A stretch of DNA of 10,801 nt. Source: Pontimonas sp. GTDB taxonomy: Bacteria; Actinomycetota; Actinomycetes; Actinomycetales; Microbacteriaceae. A program made the position numbers and the translations under genes. Shown piece after piece: positions 7,161-10,801 of the stretch. The DNA lies in NCBI GenBank assembly GCA_021741925.1, contig JAIOWW010000030.1, positions 1-10,801 on the forward strand, given 5' to 3'. The notes beneath the pieces were generated by a model that saw nothing but the letters and a program-made list of their open reading frames with translations, had not been told where the DNA came from and ran no database searches. Each line of letters opens with the position of its first letter. Within the stretch, counting starts at the first letter, position 1.

Positions 7161-7192
7161 CTGCCAGTGTGGCAGAAGCTTCGGTGTGGCAG
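7161..7192. repeat. Palindrome plus repeated 9-mer, candidate operator
   Basis: CTGCCA-GTG-TGGCAG (7161-7175) is a perfect inverted repeat with 6-bp arms. The 9-mer GTGTGGCAG at 7167-7175 recurs at 7184-7192, 17 bp later. Three TGGCAG half-sites thus lie within 32 bp, overlapping the likely nudC promoter. That layout fits a repressor or activator site, but no regulator is identified. Confidence 0.4.
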
Positions 7193-7216
7193 GAGGGCCG
7201 CGCCGGCCTTCGCGCT

Positions 7217-7222
7217 TACCCT
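7217..7222 (+). promoter_or_regulatory. Candidate -10 of the phosphotransferase-like gene, possibly leaderless
   Basis: TACCCT fits TANNNT and ends 6 nt before the ATG at 7229, the same spacing as at the zincin-like gene. A GGAG (7223-7226) lies only 2 nt from the ATG, too close to act as a normal ribosome site. No clear -35 is present. Confidence 0.35.
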
Positions 7223-7228
7223 GGAGCC

Positions 7229-8179
7229 ATGGGCCACACTGCTCTCATGTTATCGGCGCTGGCCACCAGCGCTGTTCCCGGTTTTCAAGCTGTGAGTGCA
7301 CAAACACTGTCGAGTGCGGAGAAGGACGTTGCCCTCGTCTACGACGTGAACCAGGCGCCCTGGTTGGTTGAACTGCCCACCTCAGCTCAGGCTGAAGCGG
7401 CTCACGCCGAGAACCTCAGAGCCATCCGGTCACTCAGCGAAGGGTTGCGCTCGAGGCTGTCCTTCCGAGTCCCTCGGCTGGCCGGTGTGACCGAGGTGGG
7501 AAGTTTCACTCTCAGCGTGTGTGAATACCTCCCTGGTCAAGCGAGCGCATCCCACAAGGTCTCGCCCATTCTTGCCGCCTCCATTGGCACTGCACTCGCC
7601 CAAATTCACTTGTTGCCCACCAGCAGTGTGCAAGATTTTGATCGGCCCGCCGAGAGTGCCCTGGATTCCCTCCGCGAGTGTGCCGGAATTGTGGACCGGG
7701 TTGCCGCGACAGGTCTCATCCCCCAAGCTCTGCTTCGCCGCTGGGAAACGGCCTGCGAGGACAAGACTCTCTGGCAATTCGACTCCACGGTAATCCATGG
7801 ACTGATGCAGTTGGGCCGACTCTTGGTCGACAATGACACTGTCGTTGCGATCGACCAGTGGCGTGATTTCCGTGTCGGCGACCCGGCGAAAGATCTTGCG
7901 TGGCTCACCACGCCGGCCACGAGCGCGTTCCACACTGCTGTGTTGACGTCGTATCGCAGCGCCCGATCGGGTGCCGATCGATGGGTGCTGCAGCGTGCAC
8001 GTTTTTACGCCGAGCTCGATGTCGCCAAGTGGCTACTCCACGGCATAGACACCCACAACGAGACCATCACCGAGGATGCCACCGCAATGCTCTCGGCACT
8101 CCACGACCGAGTCTCCGGAGATATGGATCAGGCCCTCACCCAGCCCATCTCGCAGGCCAAACACCCGCTCGAGGGCTAG
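7229..8179 (+). CDS. Aminoglycoside phosphotransferase-fold protein, probably catalytically inactive
   Basis: I choose the ATG at 7229 (316 residues, MGHTALMLSALATSAVPGF); an in-frame GTG at 7169 would add 20 residues but lies inside the palindrome of the divergent promoter. The fold is recognised from WLVELPTSAQAEAAHAENLRAI (45-66), the CEYLPGQ hinge-like segment (98-104), TALAQIHLLP (121-130) and HGLMQLGRLLVDNDTVVAIDQW with DFRVGDPAKDLAWL behind it (190-226). The catalytic HGD....N motif reads HGL....R (Leu192, Arg197), the metal-binding Asp of the IDW motif aligns with Gln210 without a gap, and the usual basic residue of strand 3 is Glu48. It may therefore bind a ligand or partner rather than phosphorylate. 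There is no reason to call it antibiotic resistance. It is divergent from nudC and convergent with adnB. Confidence 0.8.
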   Translation: MGHTALMLSALATSAVPGFQAVSAQTLSSAEKDVALVYDVNQAPWLVELPTSAQAEAAHAENLRAIRSLSEGLRSRLSFRVPRLAGVTEVGSFTLSVCEYLPGQASASHKVSPILAASIGTALAQIHLLPTSSVQDFDRPAESALDSLRECAGIVDRVAATGLIPQALLRRWETACEDKTLWQFDSTVIHGLMQLGRLLVDNDTVVAIDQWRDFRVGDPAKDLAWLTTPATSAFHTAVLTSYRSARSGADRWVLQRARFYAELDVAKWLLHGIDTHNETITEDATAMLSALHDRVSGDMDQALTQPISQAKHPLEG

Positions 8180-10801
8180 TCGCTCCAGAGCGGCCGGAAA
8201 ATATCCTCAAGCTCGACCAGCGTGGGCAAAACCTCAGGAGTCAGCAGTGTTGAGTCGCCGGCATACCAAAAACTTGCCGTGACACTGTCCTGGGGGACCC
8301 CCGACCACTGGGACCACGCCGCCCGATACGCGGCTAATTGGAGGGCTTTTGCTTCGATGTCACGAGGCTCGGTGGGCTTCGCGCCGGTCTTCCAGTCCAC
8401 GATGTGGGGGCCGTCTGCACCAGGGAAGACCGCGTCCAGCTTGCACACCACCAGGTGTCCAGCCACGGGAAGGTGTAACTCCTGTTCAATGGCGTGCGGG
8501 GTCAGGGTTGCAAACGGCGAGGACTCAAAAGCCTGAATCCACTCCTCCATGCCTAGAGTGTCGCCGTCGTCGTCATCCTCGAGACCACCCAGCGCAGACA
8601 AGGGTGTCTGGTCGAAGTGCTTTTCGACGTAGCTGTGAAACAGGGTCCCGCGCAATGCCTGGCGATAGGGCTTCTGAGGAAGTGGGCGCCGTAAAGCGAG
8701 CCGCTGAGCTTCTGGATCCAGGAACCAGCGCTCCAGAGATGAAGCGGGAATCCTCCGGGGAATTCTCACCTCGATACCGCTCGAGGATGAGCGGGCTCGA
8801 TCGAGGCGAGTGATGAGGCCTGCAGCAGCGGGTGTTTGAGGATCTCCCAGCTCGCCGGCCTGAGCCTCGCGGACGCTCGCAGCTGCTTGTTCGACCATGG
8901 ATCGCCTGGACCCCAAGGGGTCAGGGGGCCAGACCCTCTCTTCGGATGCTTCAGCCTCGGGGGGATTCGCATTCTGCGGATGGGTGGGCAGTGCGTCGAC
9001 AATCCCCGCCTCCTCCAGGTCCTTCAAGAACGCCGAAGGAGGACGAGCGGTGGTGTGGTGGGCCCAAAACGACCCACTGAGGAGTACTCGATGCCTCGCA
9101 CGCGTGATCGCGACATACATCAGGCGGCGCTCTTCCGCACCACGATGCTTTTTGACGTCCTCCACAAACGCTTTCTGAGCGTCCACTAACTCTTTTCGAG
9201 TAGTGGCGGATTTCCAGGAGAACACGGGGAGCGAATCTCTATCGCCCCGGAAGTGATAGGGGAGTTCGCCCATTCCCAGCCACGCGGACGTCTCCCGGGG
9301 TTTGGCGGGAACCTCGTCTTGTACTACTCGGGGAATCACCACATGATCCCACTCGAGGCCTTTTGCACCGTGGATAGTAAGGACCTGGACGCATCCCGCC
9401 TCGGGCGGTTCCGCCCGCGGGGTCAGGTTGTCGCGTCGCTCGGCATCCTCCAGCCACTGCACGAAACCCTGCACACTCGATTCCTCGGCTACACCCACAT
9501 AGGTGTGGAGGGCATCGTGGAACGCTTCTCTAGCAGCTCGCGAGCTGACCCTGACGGGATTTGCCGCCACCTCGACATCCAGTCCGAGTGTCGACTCGAT
9601 AGCGCTCACCAGCGAGTCCAGGTCTCCCACCTGCATTCGCGACAGCGTCGAGAAGGTGTCCCAGGCATCCCGCAGGCGAGCGGGTGCTTCAGGGGAATAG
9701 TCCCGCCACTGGGTGTGGTCCTCAGGAGCCTGAGCCATGAACCGCAGCGCATCAAACAGCCCGGGAGCGTCGTGAGCGGACACGGAGTTCTTGAGCCGCG
9801 CCTGAACATCGTCGGGGAGAGCAACACCGTGATAGTCCCGGCCCTGAAGCCAGCGGACTGTTCCGGCGAGCGCGTGGAGATCAGCAACACCGACTCGCCA
9901 CTTAGCTCCCGCAAGAAGCCGAATCAGTTCCGATTCCGCTGAGGTCTGAGCGATAACTCGGAGAGTGCAGACGATGTCAGCGATTGCTGGGTCATCAAGC
10001 AACCCGCCAATTCCCAAGACATGGACGGGAAGCCCACGCTGGCTCAGCGCATCAACAAACACTCCCTGGTGCGCTCGGGCACGCACGATGATGGCGGCAC
10101 TGGGCGGGGGATTCGACTCACCGAGGCGATCGGCAAGCCACGAGGCCACCTGCTCGGCCTCCTCCGCCAGTGTTTCGGGATAGACCACCTCCAGGGCGTG
10201 ATCACTGGCCTTGGGTGAGGGTTTCAGGGTCTCTACTTCGGGTCCGGGGAGTTCTCGAAGGGGTGCAGCAATGGTGTTGGCCGCATCAAGAATTCGGGCT
10301 CCATTGCGCCACGAGGTGGACAGGCTGTAGGTGGCAATGGACTCGCCAAAGCCGGTCACAAAGTCGGCCAGGTTGCTACTACTCGCTCCTCGCCAGCCAT
10401 AAATGGCCTGGTGGGGATCCCCCACCGCCATCACCGGGTGCCCGCGAAACAGCTCTGTCAAGAGCGTCGTCTGGGCGACACTGGTGTCCTGGTACTCATC
10501 CAAGAGCACCACCTGATGACGAGAGCGCACCTGCTCGATGGCGTGCGGGAAGCGTTGCACGATCTCGAGCGCCAAGGCAATCTGATCGGAAAATTCCAGA
10601 ACTCCGCGCAGGCGCTTAGCTTCTTGGAATTCCTCGACGAGCGCCATCAAGGTGGTGAGCGAGTCAATCCGCTCTGCCCACTCCTCCACCTGCTTATACG
10701 TCCCTGTGCCCCCCGCGGGTAGGTCCACCACGGCATGAAACTCCCGGACAAAAGCCTCCATGTCACCCGGCACGACCCGGTTCTCCTGAAGGCGTGAACC
10801 C
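8176..10801 (-). CDS. adnB: AdnB-like helicase-nuclease subunit of the AdnAB double-strand break repair complex (N-terminus outside window)
   Basis: The frame is open to the right edge (about 874 codons visible), so the start and the Walker A region lie outside. The visible superfamily 1 motifs are DEYQD (10486-10500), GDPHQAIYGWRGA (10384-10422), STSWRNGARIL, TIHGAKGLEW (9349-9378) and RLMYVAITRAR (9094-9126). A RecB-type nuclease domain follows: RGTLFH, the Asp of CKLDAVF (8434-8436), the Asp-Trp-Lys of VDWKTG (8389-8397) and QLAAY (8326-8340), all expected catalytic positions. Only three cysteines are visible, too few for an AddB-type iron-sulfur cluster. AdnAB resects DNA ends in actinobacteria. 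I prefer AdnB because its place beside nudC fits Rv3201c, with adnA expected just upstream, beyond the window; AdnA or another RecB-like helicase is the alternative. Its TAG overlaps the TAG of the opposing gene. Confidence 0.87.
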   Translation of the reverse strand, partial: GSRLQENRVVPGDMEAFVREFHAVVDLPAGGTGTYKQVEEWAERIDSLTTLMALVEEFQEAKRLRGVLEFSDQIALALEIVQRFPHAIEQVRSRHQVVLLDEYQDTSVAQTTLLTELFRGHPVMAVGDPHQAIYGWRGASSSNLADFVTGFGESIATYSLSTSWRNGARILDAANTIAAPLRELPGPEVETLKPSPKASDHALEVVYPETLAEEAEQVASWLADRLGESNPPPSAAIIVRARAHQGVFVDALSQRGLPVHVLGIGGLLDDPAIADIVCTLRVIAQTSAESELIRLLAGAKWRVGVADLHALAGTVRWLQGRDYHGVALPDDVQARLKNSVSAHDAPGLFDALRFMAQAPEDHTQWRDYSPEAPARLRDAWDTFSTLSRMQVGDLDSLVSAIESTLGLDVEVAANPVRVSSRAAREAFHDALHTYVGVAEESSVQGFVQWLEDAERRDNLTPRAEPPEAGCVQVLTIHGAKGLEWDHVVIPRVVQDEVPAKPRETSAWLGMGELPYHFRGDRDSLPVFSWKSATTRKELVDAQKAFVEDVKKHRGAEERRLMYVAITRARHRVLLSGSFWAHHTTARPPSAFLKDLEEAGIVDALPTHPQNANPPEAEASEERVWPPDPLGSRRSMVEQAAASVREAQAGELGDPQTPAAAGLITRLDRARSSSSGIEVRIPRRIPASSLERWFLDPEAQRLALRRPLPQKPYRQALRGTLFHSYVEKHFDQTPLSALGGLEDDDDGDTLGMEEWIQAFESSPFATLTPHAIEQELHLPVAGHLVVCKLDAVFPGADGPHIVDWKTGAKPTEPRDIEAKALQLAAYRAAWSQWSGVPQDSVTASFWYAGDSTLLTPEVLPTLVELEDIFRPLWSD

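Larger units (their letters stand above)
7138..7228. promoter_or_regulatory. Divergent promoter region between nudC and the phosphotransferase-like gene
   Basis: This 91-bp region must hold the nudC-uvrD2 promoter and probably that of the plus-strand gene. It contains the nudC ribosome site (7146-7151), a palindrome with a repeated 9-mer (7161-7192) and a GC-rich inverted stretch near 7197-7208. The minus-strand -10 is unclear; the best candidate, CACACT (complement of 7166-7171), lies inside the palindrome and would give a leader of about 20 nt. No strong -35 is seen for either direction. Confidence 0.5.

Noticed and set aside
7169..7228. GTG start at 7169 for the phosphotransferase-like gene
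   Set aside because: It lies inside the palindrome of the divergent promoter region with no ribosome site, while the segment from the ATG at 7229 resembles the usual N-terminus of such proteins.
7430..7933. A 167-codon minus-strand frame antisense to the phosphotransferase-like gene
   Set aside because: It has no plausible start signal or motif, and the plus-strand frame has a clear fold signature.
7229..8179. Aminoglycoside or macrolide resistance gene
   Set aside because: The fold is right but the catalytic residues are absent and the context is housekeeping DNA repair, not a resistance element.
8170..8190. Possible terminator between the phosphotransferase-like gene and adnB
   Set aside because: The stops overlap by 4 bp and I see no stable hairpin with a T-run on either side.
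9253..9942. A 229-codon plus-strand frame antisense to adnB
   Set aside because: The opposite strand encodes conserved helicase sequence throughout; the antisense product has no family features.

Overview
This window looks like ordinary chromosomal backbone DNA from an actinobacterium. The protein families, GTG starts, moderately high GC and tight gene packing suggest a small-genome member of Microbacteriaceae, but that placement is inference. I see no rRNA, tRNA, CRISPR array, insertion sequence or phage gene. The gene order resembles the Mycobacterium tuberculosis block Rv3193c-Rv3202c as I remember it: UPF0182 membrane protein, PDZ/Lon-like protease, zincin-like DUF2342 protein, cyclodehydratase-like protein, UvrD2 helicase, NudC and AdnB. 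Several genes that I remember inside the mycobacterial block (ABC1-type kinase, whiB7, a small redoxin, a potassium-channel protein) are absent. A phosphotransferase-like gene sits between nudC and adnB.

Left third (1-2377): two minus-strand genes run leftward, a PDZ plus S16-type membrane-anchored protease (1170-2270) and then a UPF0182 multi-pass membrane protein (1-1106) cut by the window edge. A 107-bp divergent promoter region (2271-2377) separates them from the plus-strand genes.

Middle (2378-7137): the plus strand carries a DUF2342/zincin-like protein (2378-3721) and a cyclodehydratase/E1-like protein with a CxxC...CxC cysteine set (3771-4517). A perfect 9-bp DnaA box lies between them. 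The second gene converges on a minus-strand pair, nudC (6196-7137) then uvrD2-like helicase (4514-6196), joined by a 1-nt TAGTG overlap.

Right third (7138-10801): a 91-bp divergent region with a palindrome and a repeated 9-mer separates nudC from a plus-strand aminoglycoside-phosphotransferase-fold gene (7229-8179). The usual catalytic residues of that protein are missing. It converges on a minus-strand helicase-nuclease, probably AdnB (8176-10801), whose N-terminus lies outside the window.

Together the genes suggest two themes: envelope or membrane proteolysis (PDZ/S16 protease, UPF0182 protein, possibly the zincin-like protein), and DNA repair plus nucleotide housekeeping (AdnB, UvrD2-like helicase, NudC). 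I found no clearly new multi-gene system. The points worth a second look are loss of expected active-site or metal-binding residues in three proteins, a minimal UvrD2, 4-bp overlapping stop codons at both convergent junctions, and small regulatory DNA elements.
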